Assembly: GCA_041395725.1 (NCBI GenBank)
Contig: JAWKZW010000001.1
Coordinates: forward strand, 2,356,001 to 2,420,000
Direction: 5' to 3'
Origin: Gammaproteobacteria bacterium
GTDB lineage: Bacteria; Pseudomonadota; Gammaproteobacteria; Pseudomonadales; Pseudohongiellaceae
Length of the DNA: 64,000 bases
Each line of letters begins with the position of its first letter. The stretch's first letter is position 1. The notes below the pieces were generated by a model. The model saw only the letters and a list, made by a program, of their open reading frames with translations. It did not search any database and was not told the DNA's origin. A program made the translations under genes and the position numbers. This document shows, in pieces, positions 42,022-50,471 of the stretch.

Positions 42022-42813
42022 TCAATTGCTGGCGTCATCCGCGCTTTCCAGGAGGGTCTTGAGCCAGGTAATAGGGATGGCGTAACTGATACCGGAAGGT
42101 CGCTCGAGAACGGCTTCGCGGGACTCCTTGATAAACACGCTGTTCAGTACGCCGATTACCTCGCCATCGCTCTGACGGTATACCGGACTGCCACTGTTGC
42201 CAGGATACGCAATGGCGTCGAGCTGAAACACATCGAAGGGATTGCGCATGCGGCGCAGCTGAGTGGGCGTCAGGTCGGCGGCATTATCCGCCGAGCGTAC
42301 GGCCGGAGTGATGGACGAGACTATGCCTCTGTGCGTGACCGGGAAAAGCCCCAGCACCGCACCGATGGGGAAACCGGTAAAGGCCATCACTTCCCCTTCG
42401 CGCACGGAATCAGCATCGCCCAGCTCCAGCGCCGGCAACGGGTCGCCCTGGATCCGGAGCAGGGCCAGGTCGTGCTCCTGGTCCTCTGCGACGACTTCGG
42501 CCAGGCGCACACGAGCATCCCGGCCGCGTCCGACGAACACCGCAAGGGACTGGCGGTTCCCATCGTCCAGGGTATCCGGCAATACGTGGTGATTGGTGGC
42601 GATGAGGCTGCCGTCGCCCACGGCAAAGCCGGTGCCGAGCAGCTGGTCCGGCCGCGCGCCACCGATCGGCTGGCGCCTCGGGTACGAGGTGCCGACACCC
42701 ACGATTGATGGACGGATTAAATCGATAATGTCGGGCAGGTCAGCGAGGGCCAAGGGCATTATTAACAGCCCGGCTGACAAGCCTGCTAATCGAAAGAAGT
42801 AAAAGTTGCTCAT
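42022..42813 (-). CDS. Exported trypsin-like serine protease (HtrA-type catalytic domain, no PDZ)
   Basis: A 263-residue protein with a signal peptide ('LAGLSAGLLIMPLALA'). It has the HtrA-type triad: His76 in 'IATNHHVLPD', Asp115 in 'EHDLALLRI' and Ser207 in 'YPGNSGSPVYR'. There is no PDZ domain, so it is about half the size of DegP/DegQ. It would cut or check exported proteins in the periplasm. It is convergent with the HPr-rel-A operon, whose stop codon is only 3 bases away. Confidence 0.83.
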   Translation of the reverse strand: MSNFYFFRLAGLSAGLLIMPLALADLPDIIDLIRPSIVGVGTSYPRRQPIGGARPDQLLGTGFAVGDGSLIATNHHVLPDTLDDGNRQSLAVFVGRGRDARVRLAEVVAEDQEHDLALLRIQGDPLPALELGDADSVREGEVMAFTGFPIGAVLGLFPVTHRGIVSSITPAVRSADNAADLTPTQLRRMRNPFDVFQLDAIAYPGNSGSPVYRQSDGEVIGVLNSVFIKESREAVLERPSGISYAIPITWLKTLLESADDASN

Positions 42814-42913
42814 AAAACGCCGCCTAATTCTGTCTCAGGATAATTGCTGACCGGTTTCATGTGTCAAACTTTTTAAAATGTACCTTAGCACAGTTAACAG
42901 ACAGTCTATCTGT

Positions 42914-43939
42914 CTATGTATAGCCACCGCGCGGCCTGTGCTGGGCGTTCAGCGCCATGCGAAGCAGGAAGCGCGGCGTAGTCCGGTCCCAGGGCGTGAA
43001 ACGTGGTAGCTGGAGGAGGTCTGTCCTCCTGTCCGACACGCCATGATCGGTGCTGACGGCCGCTGTGAAACCGGCATCCCGCACGTGCTCCACATGATTA
43101 TTATTGTAGTCGACTCCGCGGCGGCCATTCGGGTAGGCGAACAGCTGAACAGGTTCGCTGAGAATGCGTTCCAAATCTGCTTTACCCGCCCCGATTTCTT
43201 CTCGCGCTCGCTCGTCGGTCAGTCGAGCCAGTATAGGGTGCGATACGGTGTGTCCGCCGATTTCCATTCCGAGCTGCCGCAGGTTCCGTACCTGATCCCG
43301 CGTCAACATAAGATTGGTTGGGAGATTTTCTGTCATTGACCCTATCGCCGTTACTAGGGTATTGCGCTGATGCTCTTCCAGGTACTTGATCCGATTGATA
43401 ATGTCGTAAGCCGTCGTCCGGCGTTCTTCAAGAGTAGATAGCGCGTACACCGCCAGATCCATGGCCGATAAGTCCAGCTGCTCGCCTGGATAATTCCGCA
43501 AAGTTTCTATGACTGTATCATTCCACATGCGTCCCCCATCCAGATAGCCAGTCGCAATAAAGAACGTGGCCGGGATATCCAGTTGCTGCATGATTGGAGC
43601 AGCCACTGTCAGATTGTCCGCGTAACCATCGTCAAAGGTCACACAGGCGGCCCGTGGCGGCAGGTGTCCGTCGCGCAGCAGGAGCACGGCCTGGCCCAGG
43701 GGGAGAACATTGAAGTGGCGTTTCAGTAGCTGCATCTGCCACTTGAACTGGCCTGCAGTCGGTACACCAGGCCGCATAAAATCCCGCTCGGGGACAACGC
43801 TGTGGTAGATCAGTACCGACAGACATTGCCTGCCCAGTGTGAGATATCCCAGGCGGAAGAGGGCATCCTGGGCCTGCTGCAGCAACCGCAGACTCTCAGG
43901 TCCGGACTCGGGGTGTGGATGCTCATCAACGTGCGACAT
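42914..43939 (-). CDS. Polysaccharide deacetylase family protein (NodB homology)
   Basis: A 341-residue protein. NodB-type motifs: 'AACVTFDDGYADN' (catalytic base and metal Asp pair), 'IPATFFIATGYLDGG', 'GMEIGGHTVSHPILARL' (metal His pair) and 'FAYPNGRRGVDYN'. Enzymes of this type remove N- or O-acetyl groups from glycans, commonly during exopolysaccharide assembly. No signal peptide was seen, so it may act at the cytoplasmic face or be exported another way. It is near the GT4 and O-ligase genes of the glycan locus. Confidence 0.82.
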   Translation of the reverse strand: MSHVDEHPHPESGPESLRLLQQAQDALFRLGYLTLGRQCLSVLIYHSVVPERDFMRPGVPTAGQFKWQMQLLKRHFNVLPLGQAVLLLRDGHLPPRAACVTFDDGYADNLTVAAPIMQQLDIPATFFIATGYLDGGRMWNDTVIETLRNYPGEQLDLSAMDLAVYALSTLEERRTTAYDIINRIKYLEEHQRNTLVTAIGSMTENLPTNLMLTRDQVRNLRQLGMEIGGHTVSHPILARLTDERAREEIGAGKADLERILSEPVQLFAYPNGRRGVDYNNNHVEHVRDAGFTAAVSTDHGVSDRRTDLLQLPRFTPWDRTTPRFLLRMALNAQHRPRGGYT

Positions 43940-43955
43940 AATTATGTGTAAAGCC

Positions 43956-44213
43956 TAAGAAACCTCTGATTAATCATGGAAACGCTCTGCGGGAGTCTGT
44001 CGGGTGCCACTGCAAGGCGTCGAGGCCCAGCCCTTGCCAAGTGCGACAACGCTGCAGTGGCGCCCGACCGGCCCCGCCCGAAGGGGCTTTCAGGCGAGCC
44101 CACTGGCTTCGTTGCCTCGCCGTGACAGGCCGACGCATGCCGGCAGCAAGGCGCCTCATCTGTGACTTCGCCACAAAGCCAGAGAGATTCCATGATTAAT
44201 CAGAGGCTCCTTA
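43956..44213. repeat. Family-A MITE-like element, full-length copy (258 bp)
   Basis: Terminal inverted repeats of 25 bp (43956-43980 and 44189-44213; 23 of 25 match), with core CTCTGATTAATCATGGA. The interior is GC-rich with several stems and has no open frame of note. This is the only copy here with both long termini, and it supplies the reference for the truncated copies elsewhere. It fills most of the gap between the deacetylase and GT4 genes. Confidence 0.85.
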
Positions 44214-44299
44214 AAGCATGTGTTGAATTTGCAGCCTTCGCCATTTGGTCCATCCTGATACCCAGGTGGGGAGACCCGGGACAGTCTTTAGCTGCTGCA

Positions 44300-45514
44300 T
44301 CATAGCTCAACAGGAGTGTGTTCGCGGCGGAACTCCAGCACATTTTTGAATACCTCAATGACTTCCCTGGCCACATGGCCCCATGATCGTAGTTGGCCAT
44401 CCGCAGCAATCCGTTTGCGGTCCCAATCGATGGACAGTGCCTTTTCTATGCCGGCCACAAAGGCATCAACGTTCCGTTCCACGATGAGTCCATATTCCGG
44501 ACGTGTCAATATCTCGGGGATACCGTTCACGTTGGTGGCAACGACTGGAGTTCCACAGGCCAGACTTTCGCTGACGACATTCGGCCACCCTTCGCGGCTG
44601 CTGCCTAGGAACGAGATGTCAGCCGCAGAATACCAGTACTTCAGCCTGGCATTGTCCACTTCGCCCACCAGATGCACAAGATCTGACAGACCGAGGCCAT
44701 CGATCTGTTGCTGTAACTTCGCCCTGAGACCCCCGCGGCCGATTATATAGGTGCTGAAATTCAAACTGCCTTTGTTTTTTAAAATCCCGAGTGCCTGGAT
44801 AAGCAGGTGATGGCCTTTCAGCTCTACCAGGTTGCCGACAGAGATCAGTACGCTCTTCTGAGGATCTTCGAGTTGAAGTATTCTGCGGGCCTCAGCTGTG
44901 TCAACGGGCTGCATTGTTTGTGGATCTATCCCATTGGGTATTACGGCGACTCGACCCCTGGCAGCACCATTGCCCCACATGGCTTCCGCCAGTGACTGGC
45001 TGACTGCGATCTGATGGGAAGTCTGTTTTAGCGTTTGCTTAATAAGTGGGGCAATACTGCGGATGGAGGGATACAGATTCATGTCAGTTCCGCGGGCAGA
45101 CACTACAACGGGTATGTTGAGCTTGTGGCCCAGCAGCATAGCCGCCAGCCCGTCCGGATAGACATAGTGTGCGTCAATCAGATCAAATGGCCATGCTTTG
45201 TAGAGTTTCTCGACGGTTCGGACGCTGCCCCGGTACATGGATTTCCCGTATAGAGACATACCGATTTTTGGAGTCACAACGTATCGCGGGTGTTGCACGT
45301 CAAGGTCAGCAATCCGTTCTTGATCCGGCACTTTTGCCAGTCGCTGCCAGCGCCCATCGCCGGGTATAATGCGTGGAAACCAAGGCACGGGAGCGACAAC
45401 CCTGACTTCCACGCCGGGAATGTCATTGACTGCCGCCATACGGTTCTTGATGAATACGGCACTGTTGGGGTACTGATTGTTGGGGAATAATGAGGTAAAA
45501 GTCAGAATTCGCAT
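44300..45514 (-). CDS. GT4-family glycosyltransferase
   Basis: A 404-residue GT-B glycosyltransferase. The N-terminus 'MRILTFTSLFPNNQYPNSAVFI', the acceptor-domain 'DLIDAHYVYPDGLAAMLLG' and 'VVVSARGTDMNLYP', then the donor-domain blocks 'VAVIPNGIDPQTM', 'ISVGNLVELKGHHLLIQAL', 'DISFLGSSREGWPNVVSESLACGTPVVATNVNGIPEIL' (with the E-x7-E signature) are all in place. It would add a sugar from an NDP donor to the growing lipid-linked glycan at the cytoplasmic face. Sugar specificity cannot be told. Confidence 0.88.
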   Translation of the reverse strand: MRILTFTSLFPNNQYPNSAVFIKNRMAAVNDIPGVEVRVVAPVPWFPRIIPGDGRWQRLAKVPDQERIADLDVQHPRYVVTPKIGMSLYGKSMYRGSVRTVEKLYKAWPFDLIDAHYVYPDGLAAMLLGHKLNIPVVVSARGTDMNLYPSIRSIAPLIKQTLKQTSHQIAVSQSLAEAMWGNGAARGRVAVIPNGIDPQTMQPVDTAEARRILQLEDPQKSVLISVGNLVELKGHHLLIQALGILKNKGSLNFSTYIIGRGGLRAKLQQQIDGLGLSDLVHLVGEVDNARLKYWYSAADISFLGSSREGWPNVVSESLACGTPVVATNVNGIPEILTRPEYGLIVERNVDAFVAGIEKALSIDWDRKRIAADGQLRSWGHVAREVIEVFKNVLEFRREHTPVEL

Positions 45515-45912
45515 GCTCTGCTAGTACCTCGCTTTGTCGAAAACCTTCATTGAATTAAGGTCTGCCAGGGATTATTTGATACAATCGCCATAGTGTAAGA
45601 CAGAGATTCATCACATGCATGCATTGATTGACTGTCTTTATTCGTTTGCCGAGGAGCGAACCGGCGCTCCCAGAATGGATACAACCGACAAGCTCTGTGT
45701 GCTATCGCACAGAGGGACAGGCCGGTACCGCATATGCTGCAGGATAAATTCCTAATTTCGAATGATCAGAGGAATTTCCAAGAAGGCTACCAGACTGCGG
45801 GTAATCTAATACAGGCTCTTGGGTTCGGAGCTTTGAAATAGTGGCTTTGACAAACTAATCTTGGGTTTCAGCGTCAGCCAATCCTAAAACCACCAATTTT
45901 CGGTAATCGTAC
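45515..45912. other. Divergent intergenic region upstream of the O-ligase operon
   Basis: About 400 bp between the GT4 gene (-) and the 31-codon gene (+). It contains the hairpin CTCTGTGTG-N4-CGCACAGAG (45693-45714, one mismatch), possibly a leader structure or operator. No other gene was seen. Confidence 0.45.
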
Positions 45913-46008
45913 ATGATCGGCATCGACATCGACAGTCTGTATGTATTGATGGTGGTCTGCAGCATCTGCTACCTGTTTTACTGGTCCGATAAGCGGGATG
46001 AAGAGTAA
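45913..46008 (+). CDS. 31-residue single-pass membrane peptide overlapping the O-ligase gene
   Basis: ATG at 45913, stop TAA at 46006-46008, which shares its last base with the ATG of the next gene (TAATG). The peptide has an acidic head ('MIGIDIDS'), one hydrophobic helix ('LYVLMVVCSICYLFYW', about residues 9-24) and a charged tail ('SDKRDEE'), a coherent membrane-peptide layout. The Shine-Dalgarno sequence is weak. The overlap points to translational coupling with the polymerase/ligase, of which it could be a small accessory subunit. Function unknown; a mere leader peptide is the alternative. Confidence 0.5.
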   Translation: MIGIDIDSLYVLMVVCSICYLFYWSDKRDEE

Positions 46009-47369
46009 TGCGTGACTTGTTGATGGTAGGTTTTTTGTTCGTCGCGACCTACTACTCTTTTCGGCGTCCGTATCTGGGGGTGGCAGCCTGGATCTGGATC
46101 GCGCTAATTGCACCGGCCAACTGGGCTTGGGGATTTTCCCAAAGTTTCAGGCTCAATCTGACAATAGTGCTGGTGACATTTTTATCGTATCTGTTTGTGA
46201 TAAAGCGCAAATCTCTACCTATGACAGGTATCACTGCCTGGGTGTTGTTATTTGGATTCTGGACTTTGCTCAGTACCGCCTTCCACATACGATCCGATTC
46301 AGGCGAGGTACTTAGAGACGCAGAAGAATTCTTCAAAGTTTTATTGCTGTTCGTTTTCATGGTCTTGATATTCCGTAAACGACTTCATATTGACACATTA
46401 ATATGGGCCATTGTCCTGGCCCTTTCGTCCTATGCGGCGATGGAGGCGGTCAAATTCATCCTGTCCGGTGGCGGCTATCGAATAGTCGGGAAGGCCGGGC
46501 GACTCATTGATCGGAATGATCTCGCGGTGGCCATCAACATGTGTATTCCACTGGTAATCTATCTGATCCAGATAACTAGACATAAATGGCTGCGCCTGGG
46601 GCTATGGGGGCTATTGATGCTCAATATAGTCAGTATCGTCGGCACCTACTCACGGGGCGGGTTTATCGGCCTTTGTGTGCTGGGCATTGCATTCTGGCTC
46701 AAGTCCAACCACAAAATGGCGTTGACACTGCTCGTGATCCTGGCGTTGCCAGTTCTTTATCAAAGTGCGCCGGACGATTGGAAAGCACGCCAGAGTACTG
46801 TGTCAACTGCCGCAGAGAGTGACGGTTCATTCATTGGGCGTCTCTGGGCCTGGAAGATCTCGACCATGATTGCACTGGACAACCCGGTGACGGGCGGCGG
46901 CTTCAGGTCGGTCACGGATCGATCAGTTTGGAACTATTATGCCCCGCGAACTCCTGAATTTGGACCTGTCTACACTAGGCCTATTCCTGAGGGGCTAAGA
47001 CCAAAAGCAGCTCACAATATCTATTTTCAGGTGTTGGGAGATCACGGCTTTGTCGGGCTGTTCTTTTTTGGAATGATGCTTCTGACAGCCCTGTTCAATA
47101 CTATGAAGAATGCCAGGTTGGGCAAGCAATATGGTGTGGACTGGTTTCGGTATCTCTCCAATGCGCTGTCTCTTTCGTTGGTGGGTTATGGTATTACCGG
47201 CTTGAACGTGAGCCTGGCGTATTTTGACTTACTGTATGCCGTCATTGGGACAGTAGCGGTCATGACGATGTTGCGGTGGAGTTTTCTGCCAAGCACAGAG
47301 AAGGAAGCCAGCCAATTCGGATATCGGCAAGTGAGAAGCAACGGTGAGTTGGTAAGCGAGCGGATCTGA
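46008..47369 (+). CDS. O-antigen ligase/polymerase family protein, exosortase A system-associated type
   Basis: A 453-residue membrane protein with about 11 hydrophobic segments. The opening 'MRDLLMVGFLFVATYYSFRRPYLGVAAWIWIALIAPANWAWGF' pattern, split over two helices, is typical of the putative O-glycosylation ligase of exosortase loci (TIGR03097 type). 'GTYSRGGFIGLCVLGI', the long periplasmic loop ('GGGFRSV...NYYAPRTPEFG') and 'AAHNIYFQVLGDHGFVGL' give the Wzy_C-like site. It would ligate or polymerise glycan repeat units at the periplasmic side. Confidence 0.85.
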   Translation: MRDLLMVGFLFVATYYSFRRPYLGVAAWIWIALIAPANWAWGFSQSFRLNLTIVLVTFLSYLFVIKRKSLPMTGITAWVLLFGFWTLLSTAFHIRSDSGEVLRDAEEFFKVLLLFVFMVLIFRKRLHIDTLIWAIVLALSSYAAMEAVKFILSGGGYRIVGKAGRLIDRNDLAVAINMCIPLVIYLIQITRHKWLRLGLWGLLMLNIVSIVGTYSRGGFIGLCVLGIAFWLKSNHKMALTLLVILALPVLYQSAPDDWKARQSTVSTAAESDGSFIGRLWAWKISTMIALDNPVTGGGFRSVTDRSVWNYYAPRTPEFGPVYTRPIPEGLRPKAAHNIYFQVLGDHGFVGLFFFGMMLLTALFNTMKNARLGKQYGVDWFRYLSNALSLSLVGYGITGLNVSLAYFDLLYAVIGTVAVMTMLRWSFLPSTEKEASQFGYRQVRSNGELVSERI

Positions 47370-47404
47370 AGGGTGTCCATGGAATGTTTTCTTGAGGGAT
47401 CGAA

Positions 47405-48415
47405 GTGAATGTTGGAGCAGGTAGCGTAAACCCAGAGCACCGCGGTCCCGAAGTGGTCCTGCTCTTTGGTATGCCGCGATCCGGTACAACCTGGTTGGCA
47501 AAGATCTTTGACAGTCATCCCAATACCCTGTACCGACATGAGCCGGACAGCTACGGTCGATTGGACCACCTGCCTTGGGCACCGGAGCCGGGCGTATGGG
47601 CACAGCACCATGGAGAATTGCGGGATTTCGTGCAGGGCCTGGCTGGTATCCGTGATGCGAAAATATCCGCCACATTGCCGCAGTTCCACAAGAACTATCT
47701 GAATCTATTGCAACGCTCTTGGAATCGAGGCGCGGTCACGGCAGTTAAAGTTGCCGGGCGGCTATCATTAAGAGTTTCTGTTCCTTTATGGCTGCCAGTC
47801 TCTTCAGTAGAGCGATCAGTATTGGTAAGCAAGTCCATCGAATCCTTGGCACGTATGGGGCTGTTCGCGACGGCTCTGCCCGACAGTCGGAATGTAGTAA
47901 TTGTCCGTCATCCCTGTGGATACCTCGGATCGGTATTGCGAGGCCGCTCGCTGCAGCAGTTCGATGACAACGAAAGCATCGGTGAAGACCACGGTATCCT
48001 GAAGCTGCTGGCAGGTACCCAAGTGGCTTCTCGTCATGGCGTCTCGCTGGACTATTTATGCAGTCTACCGCCGCTGGAGCGGATCGTTTGGCAATGGGTG
48101 CTCACAAACGACAAGGCATTGCAGGATAGTGATGGTTTATCTAATGTGTGTGCGGTTTCCTATGAGCAGTTTTGTGCTGATCCATTGAATGAAGCAAAAA
48201 AATTGTATGATTGGGTTGGGCTGGATCTGGCGCAGCAGACGATTGACTTCCTGAGCGCCAGCACGACCACGCACCGTGACCGTTACTATAGTGTATACAA
48301 GGATCCCATGCGTACCGCCAATGCCTGGCGGCAACAATTGCCCGAAGATGTTCAGAGGCGAGTAATCGCTATTGCCGGTCACTCATTGACATGGCAGCGA
48401 TACTACGCTGACTGA
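47405..48415 (+). CDS. Sulfotransferase family protein
   Basis: A 336-residue cytoplasmic protein with the PAPS-binding motifs: the 5'-phosphosulfate loop 'LFGMPRSGTTWLAKIFDSHP' (residues about 20-39) and the 3'-phosphate-binding 'VVIVRHPCGYLGS' strand. The C-terminal part ('CAVSYEQFCADP') is also usual. A GTG start at 47405 is supported by GAGGG six bases upstream. In this setting it may sulfate a sugar of the exopolysaccharide or a lipid carrier-linked unit. The acceptor is unknown. Confidence 0.85.
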   Translation: MNVGAGSVNPEHRGPEVVLLFGMPRSGTTWLAKIFDSHPNTLYRHEPDSYGRLDHLPWAPEPGVWAQHHGELRDFVQGLAGIRDAKISATLPQFHKNYLNLLQRSWNRGAVTAVKVAGRLSLRVSVPLWLPVSSVERSVLVSKSIESLARMGLFATALPDSRNVVIVRHPCGYLGSVLRGRSLQQFDDNESIGEDHGILKLLAGTQVASRHGVSLDYLCSLPPLERIVWQWVLTNDKALQDSDGLSNVCAVSYEQFCADPLNEAKKLYDWVGLDLAQQTIDFLSASTTTHRDRYYSVYKDPMRTANAWRQQLPEDVQRRVIAIAGHSLTWQRYYAD

Positions 48416-48482
48416 CACGGTCGCCTGGATTGCAATATTTGCGGGCTTTAGCGAAGGCATAATCGCGAACAGGTTGTGCGGA

Positions 48483-49190
48483 CTATGGTCGCGAAGCCAT
48501 CTGGAGTGCCTTTAGTTCCCTTTTCATCTTGTCATAGCACTCGCAGGCTAGTCTTTCGAGTTCGGGCCGGTCCAGAATCTCAATCCTGCCACGCCCGTAT
48601 TCAATCACGCCCAGTTTCTGTAGCCTGCCAGCCGCCCCGGTGATGCCTTCCCGCCGAACCCCCAGCAATTTGGCGATCTGCTCTTGGGTAACCAGCAGTT
48701 CGTGAATTTCCATTCGGTCTGTTGCGCTCAGCAGCCATCGACAAAGTTGCTGGCTGACCGTATGGTGACGATTGCATAGCGCTGTCTGTGCTACCTGACT
48801 AATGAGGAATTGCGTGTAGTAGAGCGTAGTCTTGAGCAGTTCGCCGTGGCGATCGAACTCATCGCGAAACACCTTGATTGGGAGACGGTAAATCGAACCG
48901 GCACATTGCGCGACAGCTCGATTAGGCGCCTCTATTGCGCCCAGGAGTGAGGAGGCATCAATAACACCCTCCCTCCCGACCTGCGCAATTTCACCAGTAA
49001 CAGCGCCTCCAATGTCATACACCAATGACACGAGGCAATCGACAGGGAAATAGATGTACCGCAGAGTTTCACCAGGTTCGTGAAGACAGTTCCCGACAGT
49101 CAGCGTCATCAGATCGAGACAGGGGAAAAGCCGAGCCCGGGCATGAACTGGCAGCCCGGCTAGAACAAGATTTTGCTCGGGCCGGACCAT
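48483..49190 (-). CDS. Crp/Fnr-family regulator (paralog 1)
   Basis: About 235 residues from the Met at 49190; a TTG at 49226 would add 12 residues. It has an N-terminal cupin-like cNMP fold ('ETLRYIYFPVDCLVSLVYDI', 'AQVGREGVIDASSLLGA') and a C-terminal winged helix ('LLVTQEQIAKLLGVRREGITGAAGRLQKLGVIEYGRGRIEILD'). The phosphate-binding cassette is not intact, so it probably does not bind cAMP as CRP does. It is a paralog of the next gene upstream on the same strand. Confidence 0.82.
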   Translation of the reverse strand: MVRPEQNLVLAGLPVHARARLFPCLDLMTLTVGNCLHEPGETLRYIYFPVDCLVSLVYDIGGAVTGEIAQVGREGVIDASSLLGAIEAPNRAVAQCAGSIYRLPIKVFRDEFDRHGELLKTTLYYTQFLISQVAQTALCNRHHTVSQQLCRWLLSATDRMEIHELLVTQEQIAKLLGVRREGITGAAGRLQKLGVIEYGRGRIEILDRPELERLACECYDKMKRELKALQMASRP

Positions 49191-49328
49191 AGCATTTGTA
49201 TGTCGGCCTGAAGGTAGCACCTGCAAACTGCAATACCCCCGGTGGAGGAGAATGGATTTTCAATTCAGGGTGTGCAGTAAACCCCTGAACAGCACGTCCA
49301 ATCTGTTCGATGCCGTACGCAGATGCTG

Positions 49329-50069
49329 CTATTTCCAGCGGAGAAGGGCAGTGGAGCGTGGTAACAGTCGGTCGGTTTCAGCCTTTACGACGCTGTAACA
49401 TTCACAGCAAAGCGCTTCAAGGCCGGGGCGGTCCAGGATTTTCAGTCGGCCACGGCGGCATTCAATCAGTCCCAGGCTCTTCATTCGACCGGCGGCTTCG
49501 GTAACGCTTTCCCGCCTTACGCCGAGCATGGTGGCCAGGTTTTCGTGGGTCACTTCCAGTTCATCGCCGTGCACCCGATCAAACGACTGAAGTAATACGC
49601 GGCACAGCTGTTGCTCGATAGAGTGGTGACGATTGCAGATGGCTGTCTGTGCCACCTGCGTGAAAAGGGTCTGGGTATAGCTCAGTAACAGAGAAAGCAT
49701 TTCACCGTGACGGGAAAATTCCTGTCTGAGCCGTGTCGCTGGCAAGCGATAGGCATATCCGCCGCTTCGAACGACCGCCTGTCGGGGGATAGTGTCGCCA
49801 CCCATGAAGGCTGAGATTCCGACCATACCTTCATTTCCCACCATGGAAACCTCCGTGCAGTCTCCATTCTCGAGCATGGCGACGATGCCAACGATAGAGC
49901 CAATTGGGAAATAGGCATGATCTATCTTTTCACCGACCTCATGAAGCACCTTGCCGCGAGGAAGCTCCACCAACTCCATGTGAGGGAGCAGGCGACTGCG
50001 CGAGTCGGCCGGTATGGCTGCCAGAAGTTGATTTTGCTGCAGCGCCGAAACTAAGGGTATGGCACGCAT
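49329..50069 (-). CDS. Crp/Fnr-family regulator (paralog 2)
   Basis: A 246-residue protein with a strong AAGGAGAC Shine-Dalgarno sequence before the ATG at 50069. It has the same layout as its neighbour: effector fold ('DHAYFPIGSIVGIVAMLENG', 'MVGNEGMVGISAFMGGD'), dimer helix ('SLLLSYTQTLFTQVAQTAICNRHHSIEQQLCRVLL') and winged helix ('LEVTHENLATMLGVRRESVTEAAGRMKSLGLIE'). The helix 'QVAQTA(I/L)CNRHH' is conserved in both paralogs and marks a subfamily without a classical cAMP site. The targets may include the glycan operons on either side; this is inference. Confidence 0.83.
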   Translation of the reverse strand: MRAIPLVSALQQNQLLAAIPADSRSRLLPHMELVELPRGKVLHEVGEKIDHAYFPIGSIVGIVAMLENGDCTEVSMVGNEGMVGISAFMGGDTIPRQAVVRSGGYAYRLPATRLRQEFSRHGEMLSLLLSYTQTLFTQVAQTAICNRHHSIEQQLCRVLLQSFDRVHGDELEVTHENLATMLGVRRESVTEAAGRMKSLGLIECRRGRLKILDRPGLEALCCECYSVVKAETDRLLPRSTALLRWK

Positions 50070-50471
50070 GACAGTCTCCTTTCATTCATTACTTTCCTGG
50101 CTCCTTGCGGCCATCGATTTATCTCACCTGACTTTGTTGGCCTGAGATCCGGCTGACCCTACCTCTTGCGCTCATTTCAGGAGCATGGGTGTTGAACGCA
50201 TGCTCTAGAGCCTCTCCCGACCGTTTCTGCTTGATGGGTTCAGCCACTGTGGTCGGGAAGTATCGACCCAAAAGGCCAGATGCACTGTGAAGTAGCTCCG
50301 CTTTTCATGAAAAAGGCACCAAATCAATGGCTTTCGTTACCAACCTCAAGGAAGTATTCACGCCGCGAAGGTTCGCTCTGCGCAGTATGAGAAGGGCCTG
50401 TTAGGACCACGATTACAGCTGGAGCCGTGGAACTTATTGATATTGTTGTGGTCTCAGCAAAGGATTAGCCC
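50070..50471. other. Divergent intergenic region, about 400 bp
   Basis: No gene was seen. A perfect 8-bp inverted repeat TCCCGACC (50215-50222) / GGTCGGGA (50251-50258) with a 28-base loop is the only notable structure. It lies between a Crp/Fnr gene and the FeeM-like gene, so it could be an operator. Confidence 0.4.

Noticed and set aside
46008..47369. Possible exosortase
   Set aside because: It is a multi-helix membrane protein in an exosortase locus, but the sequence pattern is that of the O-ligase/polymerase family and lacks the exosortase Cys and Arg blocks.
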